Assembly (NCBI RefSeq): GCF_037392515.1
Contig: NC_090292.1
Span: forward strand, 46,489,747-46,553,746
DNA length: 64,000 bases
DNA from: Haliotis asinina
Taxonomy: Eukaryota > Mollusca > Gastropoda > Lepetellida > Haliotidae
Direction of reading: 5' to 3'
Shown: one piece after another, positions 47,353-62,300 of the stretch
Layout of the letters: every line of letters begins with the position of its first letter
Numbering within the stretch: position 1 is the stretch's first letter
Notes under the pieces: model-generated
What the model was told of the DNA's origin: nothing
Databases searched by the model: none
The model's input: the letters and a program-made list of their open reading frames with translations, nothing else
Position numbers and translations under genes: made by a program

Positions 47353-50300
47353 CTGTAACCATAGCAACAATGTCATCAAACATGGCAACATCTTCGTACA
47401 TTTGGAACTGTCACAATAATATCAGTTGCAAGGTACGAGAAAGTCTTGATGCCTTGAGTTCACATGCAGGGATAAACCTAGGAATATTTTTTGGTGCGCC
47501 AATGCCCTACCTGGTTAAATTCAGGTGGGCCCCTTTTAAATTTGGGTGTTTGAAGTTATCAGCTATGTACATTTGGAACTGTCACAATAATATCAGTTGC
47601 AAGGTACAAAAAAGCTTTGATGCTGAAAGGAGAGTTTGCACGCAGGAATAAACCTAGGAATATTGTTTGGTGTGCCAATGCCCCACCTAGTGAAATATAG
47701 GTTGCCCCTTTTAGATTTGTATGTTTGAAGTTGTCACCTTTATGTATTCAACTTAATTTGTATATTAACAAACTGTTTTAATAAGCTCTGTGACATCATT
47801 ATTCATAATCATGAATGGAAACCAAACACCAAAAGGTACCAAATGAAAGATTTTTAGAAATACAATTCCTGCTGAACTTAATACAACAACCAAATGCATG
47901 TGGATTTGAACTGGTTCACTGAATAGTCTTTTGAGAGATTGTGGTGAACAATAACAATATTTATTGCAATATATTTACCTGTAGGCTACTTAGGCTGCAC
48001 TTTTGGGATGCAGTGCTTTCAAAGAAGTATTTTTGTGTCTAAATATTTTTGCTGTTAAAAACTGAAAATCGCACCCATGCAAATTTCATGTCATACACCA
48101 ATCACATTTCACGTATGATAACTATACAAATAAGTAAGATCAAAAGGAAGCGCAAGTGGTGATGCACTCTCAAGACATTCACTGTTATCATATCAACATT
48201 GACTGACTCACTGACTGACTGATATATCTCCCAATTTGTGAATCATAAATATAAAAAAGTTCCCCTACTTTTGAAAAGGCACAAACACAAAATGTTTAGG
48301 CTGTCTCAATGAGAACCCTTGATGAAAAGATACACATTTTAAGGCTGAAGCACATGCCCATAAACATGGAAACTAGAAATCCAATTAAACATCTGTGAGC
48401 AAAAGATCTGTTAAACTCTCCACTGACAGATGGTGACAAATGAACTCAGGAAAGTCTGACCATCTAATATGGTGAAGGGTTTGTGGGTTGTTGAACTTGT
48501 TATATTGCTATACTCATTCTTACATCTTCGGCCATTACTAAAGGTGTTTCCTCTGTGGGCAGTGCATCGGCTTCTGCAAGAGCTACCTCCTCCAGGATTA
48601 CCTCCCCTTGACCATCCTCAGTTTTGATTTTCTTCAGTAGTGGCTCTGTTATTTCCGTCTCCTCAACTGAAAGGAAACAAGGAAGGTAACTGTAGATGTC
48701 ACTACAACCCATGTGACAGTCATGTATGCATAGAAAGCATCAGTGGTTCAAAAATGTTTTTAAAAGCCACTTGCCACAGGGCAAGATGCTTTAAGAAAGT
48801 AACTTGTCCTGACTAATTTTCCACTTGCCCTGTTTCTTAAGACATAATCATGATAATATAAACATGAAAGAATAAATAAGCATGATACTTGATATCGATG
48901 TTTAGTGGACTACTTATTGAGAAGTGACAAATTGCAAAAAAAATAATACTTTATTATCATTGTGATACTTGATAGCTACATTTTGAGCAGATATGAAATG
49001 AATCCAAGTTTTCAACCATAAGCAGAAATTATCTAGTAGCCTGCAGACAAGTATAAAAATATTACTTGACTGCCCGAAGTGAAAATTGACTTGTCACGGG
49101 CGTCGGGCAATGGGATTTTCGAACCCTCCAGCATGGACACATGAGTGAGTGAATGAGTGAGTTTAGTTTACACCACTTTCAGCAATATTCCAGAAATATC
49201 TCAGTGGAGACACCAGAAATGGGCTTCACACATCATATTCATATGGGGAATCGAATCAGTGCCTACAGTGTGATGAGTGAAGACTTTACTCACGTGCCTC
49301 TGAGCCAGAAAATTTCAAGGGTGGACGTGAGGAATAAAGCCCTGGGTCCTTATTCTTGAAATGTTCACAGTCCTAATAATTCCTAACTTCGATTGTAGTC
49401 AGCGTGTTGAAAATTAGCTTATGAAGTACAAAAGGCAGGGCTATGAACTCTTTGAGAATGGCTAGCCTGGTTTTCAGCATGATGAGACAATGTATAGACA
49501 CATAAATTATGGAGTATTCAACAATACTTACTGCGCTTAAAGCAGTCAGGTATCAATTAACAGAAATGTATCCTGATACAAGTCAAGTTTGAGAGTTCAT
49601 TATGTAGATGACGCAAGTTTGATTTCTCATATGGACCCAACGTGCACAAGTATGAAGTCTTTATCTGATATTATTTCAACCTACTTTGAAGTTTTCGTGA
49701 TATACAGTGAGAGGTTGTATATATTGAAAGCACAAGTTATGAACGTCGATAATTGTGGGTGTCACACAAAAGGCTGTAATATGTTTCGTGAGTCAAGATC
49801 TTTATATTAACATATGGTTTTATATTTTGTTGCCATGATTTTGCACCTAAAACAATAGTCACCAGAAAATCCCTAATCCCTCTGGCCCCATCATATGACA
49901 GCTACTTGAAGTCTTGATTTCCTTTTACGCTAAGTCCAAATTGTTTCCATGGAAATCATGAAAAATATAAATGCAAAAAAAATCTTTAAACAGAACCACT
50001 TCATGATCTGTTTGATATGTCCTCCAAGTGTTGTAGAAAGATACTGAAAGGTTTTCAGGTTGTAGTCTGGAAACAAAGTCCACAATTCCTTTTCCAGATT
50101 AAGTCCAAATTGTTTCCATGACAACTGGGAAAAATAGAAATGCCCAAAATCTGCAAACAGCAAAAGACGCCAGTTTGAGATCTGCTTCATATATCTGCCA
50201 AGTTCTGTTGAAAGATATCTAAAGGTATTAGAGTTGTGCTCAATAAACGAAACCCACCCTTCCCTTTCGAAACTAAGTCTGAAACATTTCCGAGAGAAAG

Positions 50301-53300
50301 AGAAAAACACAAATAATCAAAATCTTTAAATAGCAACAGGCACTACTGTGGGTTCTGTGTGATATACTGACCAACATTTTGGTTGAAAATATTGAGCATT
50401 TTTAATTTAAAAACAATTTCGGACGGAAAGACGAGATGCCAACAATATTTTACATTACAGGAAGAGCTGACTATATCCCATGCTGTACATGCTGAAAGGG
50501 TAAAAGATGAATAAAAAAAACCAACAACACATTTTTGGAGTGACGAGTTTTCAGATGCTTTGACATCATGTAAACCTCTGCAACTTGTATGAATTAGAGA
50601 GAGCACTGTCTACATCAAGCTGGACCCCCTGAATCTAACATCATGTGCGTGCACCCGTGAAGATGCTTGTCAGAATTTGACTTCAAGCAGCTCATGCTTG
50701 TCATAAGAGCCGACCAACGGAATCAGAGGGATAGGATCACTGACATAGCTGACACGTCACTGCATCACAATTGTGTAGATTGATGCTCATAATGTCAATC
50801 ACTGTATTTTCTGGGAGCGGTAGGGTTAAGGTGTTCGCTTGTCATGCTGAAGACCTGGTTTCAAGTCTCTACATGAGCACAGTGTGTGAAGCACATACCT
50901 CGTATCCCCTGTGATACTGCCGGAAAATTGCTAAAAGCAACGCAAAACTCAATGGACCATGTGATCCACACTGGATTATTTACAGACTACTGTGATATGG
51001 CTGGAATATTATTGAGTGCAGCATGAACAACAACCAAATAAACAAACTCTGTGTACATTCTGACTGTACAGTAAATATTCAAATCTGGACCAGAGAAAGA
51101 AGCAAAATTAAGTCCTAAATTTGAATATCGTGCCAGAAAACTGACTCTTGTTTCTGTATCAAAAGCTAATGCAAGACATTATCAATAACAAAATTTTCTT
51201 ATCAGAAACCATCAATAATTTTTCCCACTGACAATATTTCTGATTATCAATTATTTTCGCCAGCTATGGTTATGTAGGAGTTAACATTACTGCAGGTCTA
51301 CCTGACTCTTCCACCATCTGTGCCTCCATGGGGATCTGTGTGGTTGTGCCATCAGGGTTGACGGCCACCAGCACCGTGCCGCCGTTGTTGCTGGGGATCT
51401 CTGCCTCCCCTTGGTTGGCCACTATTGTTATGACTTTCTGAAAACGAAACAAACGTCTTTCAGTTCATACATGTTCCCAACTCCCCTACCCTAGGTGATA
51501 CATATACTGAACAGCTTTAAAAACACACCACACAAGGATCTACTGACAAAAATATGAAAATATAGGCTGGAATGAATGAATGACCCAATATGATAGGGAT
51601 CTCAAAATGCAAAACACACAGCCACATTTGTGGCTCGATATCACGAAAATCATAAAATGCATGTCATTTTAAAATTCTGACAGAGTAACCACATATGCAC
51701 ATGGGTATAAAAGACCACAAGTTCCAAACTGTTAATCACCAGTTTAAGTGAAAATTCAACCTTAATTGACCGTTTACCATGTCATGTTCGACACTGGAAA
51801 ATTGACAAAGAGCACTGGGTTACTTGAATGCTGGAGGGTCGACTTGGGAAGTCACTTAAACACTTAACTACTATCATTCCTCAATCGTCACTCCACTGAG
51901 GCTTGCAGCAGACTGGAAGTGCCCGGGACCATCAACATCCTTGACACCCACTTGTCACTATGCCCAGACAAGATCATCACATTGTGTAGCCCCACTTACT
52001 GAACAAAACCCAGACTGCAGTACATACAGTTTTGAAAATACAGCAGCAGCGTGGAATCATTGGCAACCAAACCATATAGCACTGTTTACGTGAGTAAGGC
52101 CTCCCTACACGGCGTCCCTACAATGGCCCCATATTGACACCTCGACACCAACAACGTCCCTAAGCCTGGGCCAGAAGCCATTGCACACAGTGGGAAGGTA
52201 TGCACTGTACTGATGAATCTCGAATTCAGCTCAGTCATGCAGATGGAAGAGTTCATCCATGGCGATGTCTTGGAAAAAGCTACGTGGATTGCTGCGTGTG
52301 ACGGGTAGATCACTTGGGTGGGGACAGCGTGATGGTTTGGTTGGGGTAGTGTGATAGTCTGGGTCGGCATCAGTGTTCATTCAAAAACACCGCTACGTGT
52401 GTTTTGAGGATGAGTTAATGCCATCACCTACGCAAACGACATCTTTACAAAACCACATTACGCATCTGAGTGCCAATCCATGTATGCAAATCCTTCAATA
52501 ACATAATGCTCGAGCACATACAGCCAAGGCACATCATGGACTTTCTGACACAAAACAATGTGGATGTGCTTCCATGGACAACTCTATCACTCAATTTGAC
52601 CCAGACTGAACACATCTGGGATGAAATGGGTTGACTTCTAATGATGGCACCACCTGCTGTCAATGTCTGTCAGTTGGAGGTCAACCTGCAACGTGTATGG
52701 CAATAGATACCCAAGCGAATAATCAAAATGGGGATTTTCTCAATCTGACAGCACTGTGTGGCAGTAATCAGCGCCAATGGCTGACACAACAGCTATTGAG
52801 CATTCAGTGATCAGTTGTGACTTTGGGTTTTTACTGCAGGTACCCCTATACATGACCTGCTCTGTCAATCTATCATTTTTTCGAAAAAATGTTTTCTTTG
52901 TTTCTGCTGTTAATTTTGTTGAGGGAATCTACAAGCTTTCTGATGAAGCAAGATATCAGGTGTACACTTCTGGTCAGAGTTGTCATCACCTGATCACCTT
53001 CTTCTGTCCCTTATATTGTCAACCTGAGTCCTCTGCCCTTCCTTGTCCACACGTTCTTCCTCCCCTTGTACACACCTTTTCTTCATCCTCTTTACACATC
53101 TGTTTTTCGTCCACCCTTCCTTCCCTTGTACCCACCTCTTCTTCTTCCCCTTGCACAAATCTGTTCTTCCTCCTCTTTACACATCAATTTTCTTCCCTCC
53201 CCTTGTCCACACGTTCTTCCTCTCCTTGCACCCACCTTTCCTTCCTCCTTTTTACACATGTTTTGCCTTCTTCCTTCCTCCCCTTGTACCACCCCTTCTT

Positions 53301-56300
53301 CCACCCCTTCTTCCTCCCTTTTTCACAACTGTTCTGCCTCCTCCCTTCATTGTACACATCTGATCTTCCTCCCCTTGTACTCATTTGTTCTTCCTCCACC
53401 CTTCCTCCCCTTGAACCCACCTGTTCTTCCTCCTCCTCGGCGCCCACCACATTCTCTATAGCACTCTCCACCTCCCCTTCTTGAGACACAGTCTGAGCTA
53501 GTCCTTGCTGCCTGATCAGATTTAGCGCTATCTTGCCAGCCTCTGAAACACAAACACAAAGATACAATCCACACATGAAGTGTACAGCATATTGATAATA
53601 CTTCTATGTCTACTGAGATCAAGGAGTCTGTACACTAAACATTTGCCTCCACTCCTCTAAGCCTGGCTGCTGGGGATTTCACCAGTCAGGGCTCAATGTA
53701 GTGTTTTGTTACTAGTCATACTGCAAACCAATATGACAAAGTATAACCTAGTTATCAGTCGCACTTTATTTTTGAGTAATAAATCAACAATACATCTAAC
53801 ATTGTAAGTACAAGTATGCTGGCTCATTTTCTTCTAAAGTTTGAATATCTACAGCACTGAAACATTGCGATTTATAGACACCTGTCGGCTGTTTATATCA
53901 TCTGCAAGAATTGCATCAAAGCAGTATTTCAACATGTCTTCACCTCTTTCATTTCCATTACTTTCAGAAAACATTATTGACGATCAAAATTAAAATGATT
54001 AAAGATTGGCTGCAATTACAAACGGCCAAGCAATCCAGTTTGGAACTCTTGTCTGCATTAACAATATTTTCTCTGTTACATTTCAGAACCACTGCTAGCT
54101 TGTTCAAAGTCACGACTGAGTTTATCTTGAAGAGTACAGGAAATTTATGTTCCTAATGTAAAAGTCATCTTTTCAAGAAGCAAAATTTGCACTTTTGGTG
54201 CAATTTGCTAAAAAGTCCCGAAAAAACTACATGTATTTTCTTTATGTTTTGTGCATTACGAGATATGATACCCATTAAATAATTTTGATGACTGATCAGC
54301 TGTAATGACCCGACCATTGGTTTGAGACTCTAACCAATTCCCAACGTGAGTCAGAATTGCTTCAAAGCAATATTTCAACATCACGTCATTCTGGTGTCTG
54401 CCGTCATGATATTGCTGGAATATTTTTAAAAGCGCCGTAAAACAAAACTCACTCATTACTACTTCAAAATTTTATTTCTGTTACTAAAATGTGTTTTTTA
54501 GAAAATGGCTCCTTTTTGAGAAGCACACAGAAGGATGAACCCCTTTGATAATTTTTGACTTTACTGTTTGGAATTTAAGGCTAATTATCCTTATGGATTC
54601 TGTGTTCAGAGAAACAATGTCACCATCGCTATAATGCAATGCACCATGATCTGAGAATCGTATAATCCCTTTGAAGAATGTTTACTCAGATCGGCTTCTG
54701 ACTTGGTTCAAATGTTGGTTCCACATCAAATCCATGCTTAGTAATTTACAGCATCATGTCACTTGAACAAAACATTTAGTGCAAATCAAAAGAGGGACTT
54801 TTGTTCCCCGTACCCAGCCAAGAGTTTCATGCACTTTTAGCGACATTTCTGCCGTAAAACGCCAGAGGACACTAGAAGTGGTCTTTACACACTGCACCCA
54901 ATGACACATCGAATCTGGTTCTTTGGTGTGACAAGTGATTCTATAACAGGTGTTAGTACTGAAGAGAATTTTCATGCAACATATTGCAATGTGAAGGCAT
55001 GTATTGTGATATTGCAAGAAGCATTTTTTAACAAAATACTACTTATAATCAAGTAAATGCTTGAATCATAAAGTGAAAACAATAAAATCACTGTGTTGTA
55101 ATAAAGGTCACATGCAATGTAAAACACAACTTTGCAGATTCTGGTATGCACTTACCGAAACAAATCATAAAAAATGCCAATTCAACCTATAAAGCTGAAA
55201 AAAATGCGATGAAAAAAAGCCAGCGAAAGCCAGCGCTGGGGGGAAAACTGGTTTCAACAGCTGTGCTGTGCTGCGTCCATAACGCATGCACAGTGAATAA
55301 GTTCGCGGAGCTTGAAACAGTATGCATGCCCAGCGTCTGAGGTTGTGAGCAGTAGTCTAATCTTAGTTGTGTACACAAACAAGTAAATAATCTACTCGTT
55401 ACGTAAAACAACTTGTTGATTGTGGTAAGCAGTCTCTGTCACAGGGAAATCTCAGTGTCTGGTTTATTGACACCTATATGTCTGTCTGCCAGTCTGCTAA
55501 AGACAACATGCAATACACAGCTTCAATCATTGACCATGTGCAATTTGAACTTAACACCTATCAGACTATACGACACAAAGAAAATAAGTTGATTTATGAC
55601 TCGTGCACCCGAGTCCCGTGTCTGCCACATTATGTAATTAGGCACGTGTGATACACATGACATGACACATACACATGTTTTTTATGTCTGTGGGTTGCAA
55701 ACAAACTACATTCATTTTTTTCGGATGACTGGATCTGACGGAAACTGGTGCAAACTCTTGTCAGTTTCAAGTCCTGCTTTGTACTTGGACGAATGACAGA
55801 TTCCAGCCACACAGTCGTTTACCATCTCTACTGACATGATTTTTGATTGGATCGAGCGCAAATTCAGAGAACATGTATTTTCCAAACCCAACATCTCTAT
55901 ATACATTCTTCATGGATAATTACTTCTTTATATGAATCCATACTGAAGCGACGCATCAAGTACACAAAAAGAAGTTGTTATCCATAAAGAATCTTACTTT
56001 CTTGTGCCTGGCTACACTTCTAAGATGCCCATCAAACAGATCATCTTTCTGTACACACAATGAACCCTCAGCATATCAGCAAATGAAACGGCCAATCGGA
56101 AGCTGTTGTTACACTTGAGTGCACATCCACCCGCTATGACTTGGTTCGGTCTCCCGAGGGCTTCGTTTCGGGGGAAGTAAGCCCAAGTACAAAATATTGC
56201 ACTTTTGAATCGCGATTGTACGCTTATAATTTTGTTTATTTGGTTTTTTTTAAAAGCAGCAATGTATATTATATGTCATGAATAAGTGATAAATGTGTTT

Positions 56301-59300
56301 TAACTATGTTTGATTTTTTGGTTGCATGTGACCTTTAAGCTTTCTTTTAATCATGACATGTAACAACTAAATATCTGAAGAGTAAAGCAGTAAATACCAG
56401 TACATTGTTCAGCCTTATTCACTTGACTACCCAATCACCCCTTACCCACCTGTGAGCGAGATGGTCTGGCCACTCTCCACTGCTGATGTGATGATGCCAC
56501 CGTCTGCTGTCGAGATCATGATACCTTGACTCTCCAACCAGTTCATCGCCTCCGATGAGCTCACATCTGAAAAACATAACATCAGTGGCTCAAATCATTA
56601 CACTTGTGTTCACTTCTTAAACATACATTTTAAAGGAAAAAGATTGCAATGAGAAAGGTAACAAAGAATGGATACTCTCTGTTGATGAATTGCATAAAAA
56701 GTTATCAGAATCTGAAAGGGGTCTTTCCAAATTCATTTCAGCTTTTTCATTTCTGAGCTTTTGATGACACTGTACTGATGCGTTTTGTTGAAAGTACATG
56801 AAAGTACAGGTAAAGTGCTGGCATACTCTATTTGAGTTACGGATCCTGTCATGACAAGGGGACATAACTTCGCATAACCTAAGCAGTGGCATGAGTGAAT
56901 GAGTTTGGTTTTATGCCGCTCTTACCAATATTCCAGCTATATTATGGCAGAAATGGGCTACAGATGGGGAACTGCACATGGGCCTTCAGCGTGATGAATG
57001 AACGCTTCAACCACTGGGCTACCCCACTAACCCTTCAATGTCATGAGTGTTCAGCGGCTAGAGCAACTACCTACTCTCTGAAATCATTTCCAAATTATAC
57101 TAAATTGTTGTTATGGTTACACAGTCTTTGTTAAGTTGGTTGACATGGCTACCAGAGTGAAAATTGTCAATGATGCCTTAGTTTGTCATTACATGTTCCT
57201 TACATCAGCGTTTGGTCCCAATGATCAAACAATTCTTTCAACATACTTGTTATGCCCACAATAAGGGTATTTCTTTGAGATATCTGTCAAAAGATATACT
57301 GCACAGGCATGCTTCAATCAGCTGGTGACATTATAAGTTGTTCACTGGTCACGAGGGGAGCATGGGTTGATGTACCCTCGATGTTTGTTTATGTTCCCTG
57401 ATCCCGAGGGGGATAAGTAAGGGATAGTTAGGACCCATTCTACCTCATTCCCTTGGGGAAGCAAACAAAGGGTACTGGGCAGTCATCAAGTTTACAAGCA
57501 ACCTTTTATGACAGCACTCAGAGGGGGCTTTAGGACTCCGGGGAAACAATCAAAGGGTAAGCACAAGTGTGCTCTGCAAGGCTTACTTAGCTCCAGGCAG
57601 ACAATCAAGGGGTATTGGGTAAGGCACAAGTGTGCTCTGCAAGGCTTACTTTGCTCCAGGCAGACCATCAAGGGGTATTGTGTAAGGCACTAGTGTGTTC
57701 TATAAGGCTTACTTTGCTCCAGGGAGACAATGAAGGGTTATTGGGTAAGCACCAGAGTGTTCTTCAACGCTTACTTCGCTCCAAGGAGATAATCAAGGGG
57801 CATTGGGTAAGCACTCGTGTGTTCTGCAAGGCTTACTTTGCTCCAGGGAGACAATCAAGGGGCACTGGGTAAGCAATAGTGTGTTCTTCAAAGCTTACTT
57901 TGCTCCAGGGAGACAATCAAGGGGCACTGGGTAAGCAATAGTGTGTTCTGCAAGGCTTACTTTGCCTCCAAGGAGATAATCAAGGGGCATTGGGTAAGCA
58001 ATAGTGTGTTCTGCAAGGCTTACTTTGCTCCAGGGAGACAATCAAGGGGCACTGGGTAAGCAATAGTGTGTTCTTCAAAGCTTACTTTGCTCCAGGGAGA
58101 CAATCAAGGGGCACTGGGTAAGCAATAGTGTGTTCTGCAAGGCTTACTTTGCGTGTTGATGGGAGCTGTGGCCTCAGCAAGGGCAGCCAGGGTGGCCAGG
58201 ACGGATGTGCTGCTTTGGTCCGAGATTTCTCCATCTTCTGGATTCAACAACACATGAAAACACTGCTGAATACCAAGATTTAGGCACCATCCAAAACATC
58301 CTCTAACACAAACAGAACAATTACAGACTTACAATTTTTCACAATTATCAAACCAAACCACATTACAGCCACACATACATCCCGTTCAAGGGCATCTGGT
58401 AAACTCAATTGCACTGACTCTGTGTTATAGACAAATACTTCCATTTCGGTCAAACATCATTTCTTTTTAATGTGATTCAACCCTCAGCAATATTACAGCT
58501 TGGTGACGGTAGCATCTAAAGAGACCAAATCGGACCAAACAATATATTGATTGATACTGTTGTCGGAGTCTGAGAACACAGTATTAACCAAGTGACCAAG
58601 CCTGGCATACTGTTGTCGGAATCGGAGTACACAGTATTAACCAAGTGACCGAGTCTGGCATACTGTTGTCGGAGTCGGAGAACACAGTATTAGCCATGTG
58701 ACCGAGCCTGGCATACTGTTGTCGGAGTCGGAGAACACAGTATTAGCCATGTGACCAAGCATGTGACTGAGTCTGGCATACTGTTGTCGGAGTCTGAGAA
58801 CACATATTAACCATGTGAGTCTAATTCAAAGGAGCATATTGCGTTTTGTTTCATATATCACCACAACATTGCTACGCTTGTGTATATAGTCAGTAAATTA
58901 TAAAACAATCCTATTTCAGATACACAGTATTTGAGTCATCATCATTGCACAAGCCACACCCAGCCTACAAATACACACAGTGTCATACAATTTCAAACAG
59001 TACAAAACGGTCAATATTTCATCACTAGAAACGTCCAAATTTTCATACTACAGATATGGGTGATGGGGTGGTGCAGTGGTTAAAACGTTTGCTCATCACC
59101 AAATGCCTGAGTTTGAGTCCCCATATGGGTACATGTGAAGCTGATATCTGGTGCCCTGGACCATAGTCACTCACTCACTCATATTCCATACCAAGGAGAA
59201 AGAGTGAATGGATTTTACACCAACAAAGTAACCAGTCACTATCAACTGGGTGTACTCTCAGGTAATGTGATAACCACATCAGAGACTGGTGTTGGTATGT

Positions 59301-62300
59301 CAGATATGAAGGGCTGCAACGATTAAGTTTGATTCATTGAAAATTGAATCTAAAACTTCAGTTTCAATTTTCGATAACCATAAGTGCTGGTCACAAAACA
59401 GCTGAAGTTAAGCAATGCTGAGCACAGAGATCCTTGGCAGGGTGACCATGTTTGGCAGCTTGATTCTTGAGAATCTCTTGCCCCACGATGAAGCACTAAT
59501 GATACAGGTTGTCTCACCTTAAGCAAAAGTGTTTGATCAAAATTGCCTTGTTCACGCAGCAGAAAATGGGTACCCGTTAGAAAAAGTGTTGAGACTAGTT
59601 TCCTTCTAGTGCCTCACAACAATTTTAGGGTGTGATTAAGTTTGGTTTTACGCCACTTTTTATTCCATCAAAATCATGACACCAGAAATGAGCATCGCAC
59701 ACTGTGCTCATGTGGGGATTCAAATCCAGGGATACTCCCCAAGTTATCCGGGGTAATAGTAAGATTGTGGAGCTTTGAGCGTGCTCCTTTGTGGTGCAGA
59801 ATTCAGAGCATTATTTCTACTCAGCTTCCCGTAAAATGTCGAGCATGAAAACAGGACTGTAGAGTTGTAACCACGAGAGGAATTGATCCAAGGTTTTCCG
59901 TCAGACAATCAAACACTATGACCACTTTGCTTCCCAACCACCCAGACGATCATGCTAGACAATAATGAATCTGCATATCGTCAATAGTCCAGTATTCTAG
60001 CATTATCACAGAGGGGACATCAATAAGCCTCAGATATTGTAACCATGTGGAGAGTCGAACCTTGGTCTTTGGTGTGATGTGTAACGCTCTAACCACTAGG
60101 CTACCCTACAACGATATGAGAACTAACACTGTCACATTAACACATCACTGATGAACACAGATTAAAAAAACACTGACATTTACTTCAAACATTCTCAAAC
60201 ATGAAAAACGACTGACCTTCCTATAAATTAATAGTGTCAAATTTTGAAATGGATTCCACAAAACAAATTATTACAGAAATTCATGAACAGCCCTTACTCA
60301 GGTTGGAAAATGTGACACTGTGACGGACATGATGATTCTTTCTTAATCAGTTTATGCTTCTATCATGGTAATAATTAACAAACATTAAGTTTTCCTTAAT
60401 TTTAGAGCAAAAACCTCAAAACACCAAAAGTGCTTAAGAACTTGTGCAAATAAACAACTCATAATTCCATCTCACGTGCTGTGCTAATTTAGTGAATACT
60501 TTTGTTTAAAAGGTGCAAAACAAATCCAAAGTCCAGCATGATATTCAATCCAGCAATACGTCTAACAACATCACAATTTCAGTATAATGGGGCAATATGT
60601 ATGTTTTGTGTGAGTGTGAGTGTTAGTGAGAGTGTGAGTTTAGTTTTAAGTCGCACTCAGCAATATTCCAGCTATATGGCAGTGTTCTGTAAATAATCGA
60701 GTCTGGACCAGACAATCCATTGATCTATGACATGAGCATCGATCTGTGCAATTGGGAACCAATGACGTGTCAACCAAGTCAGTGAGTCTGACCACCTGAT
60801 CACATCAGTTGCCTCTTACAACAAGCACAGCTGCCTTTCATAGCAAGCATGGGTTGCTGAAGACCTATTCTACCCCAGGACATTCACAGGTCGTCAGAAG
60901 GTGTGATTTGTCACCAACATAAAGTTTCTTTGGGCATTAACTTTTTTCTCTGTGTACTGTATGCATCTCCCTTCCTTGGTCCTGTGTGTTGGGGATTTTA
61001 GATTTGACTGTTTCATTATTATTCTCCACTTGTGCTGAATTTGTGTGCCATTGTTGGTTTGGTTTATTGTTTATTGTTTAACGCCAGACTTCAGCAATAT
61101 TCCAGTCACACAACATACATATAAATAATCCAGTCTGGACTAGACAATGATCAACAGCATGAGCATTAATCTACAGCACTGGGACACAATGACATGTGTC
61201 AACCAAGTCAATGAACTTGAGCAACCAATCCCGCTAGTCGCCTCTTATGACAAGCATGGGTTACTGAAGATCAATTCAAATCTGGATCATCACAGGTCTG
61301 AGATAAGCATTATTCTCTATAGCAGAGTATATGCATCTGACACCTACATTATCAAAGTAAAAGTATCTCAAAGGACACTGACAAGGCTACATTGGGAAAA
61401 TTACATAGAGTTCTGATACTACTGTTTTTTCTCAGATTAGTCTGACGTTTTCAAGCAAGAAATTATGATAAATCTCAAAATATTGTATACATTTCATAAT
61501 AATCCTGTTGAGCAAATTCTGTGGGTATAATGTCTTTGACACAGAAAAATGGAAACGGTGTTTGATGCAAAAATGCATTTTGTGCCGGTTAAGTAAGGGA
61601 GATAAGCCTAGCTCCTTGCTCTACACATTACGTAAGGCACCAATTTCTCACTTTTGGATTTGGAGGTGGATGCAGTGTTAGGAACAATAGCAACAGGCAA
61701 CACCGCCCCACCGTCCCTGTCTCCCGCGCCGAGAACATTGGTGATCATGTCCGATGTCGTCTCCACCGTCACCGTCTCCCCTTCGGTACAGGTGATCTCC
61801 GTGTGCTAGAAAGAACAGCGAGAGCAAGTGAGCTTCTGACTGATTTAAACATATTTTATGCACTGTGAAAGGGACATGTTAGCCAACTAAACACACACGT
61901 TCCCTGAGCTTCTGACTGCTTCAGGGCTTCAGTGTGATTAATTTTAGTTTACGCCACTTTTCATTCCATCAAAATCATAGTGGGGACACCAGAAATGGGC
62001 TTCGCACACTGTGCTCATGTGAGGATTCAAATCCAGGAATACTCCCCAAACAATATTCCCCATGTGAACCTTCATTCCTACCTGTGCTAGTTGTAAAAGT
62101 TGTGCTATATCAGTTCTCCCATTGGCGATGGCAATGTCCAGTGGTGTTCGGTCAAACTGTAACGAAAAAATTAGACAGGAGTGATGCGATTTTTCCACGA
62201 GTCTATAGAGTAGACCTGTAACAACTACTCATGCATTGATACACATTGAGATACACTGTGATACACAAAAATGATACAAACCATTTCCTTACAGCTAAAA

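Noticed and set aside
52777-53484. 235-residue Ser/Pro-rich + strand frame
   Set aside because: It is antisense to a GABPB exon and its pyrimidine-rich minisatellite.
59387-59465. 5S rRNA gene
   Set aside because: Only the 3' half of 5S is similar, with mismatches, and it continues into a SINE body.
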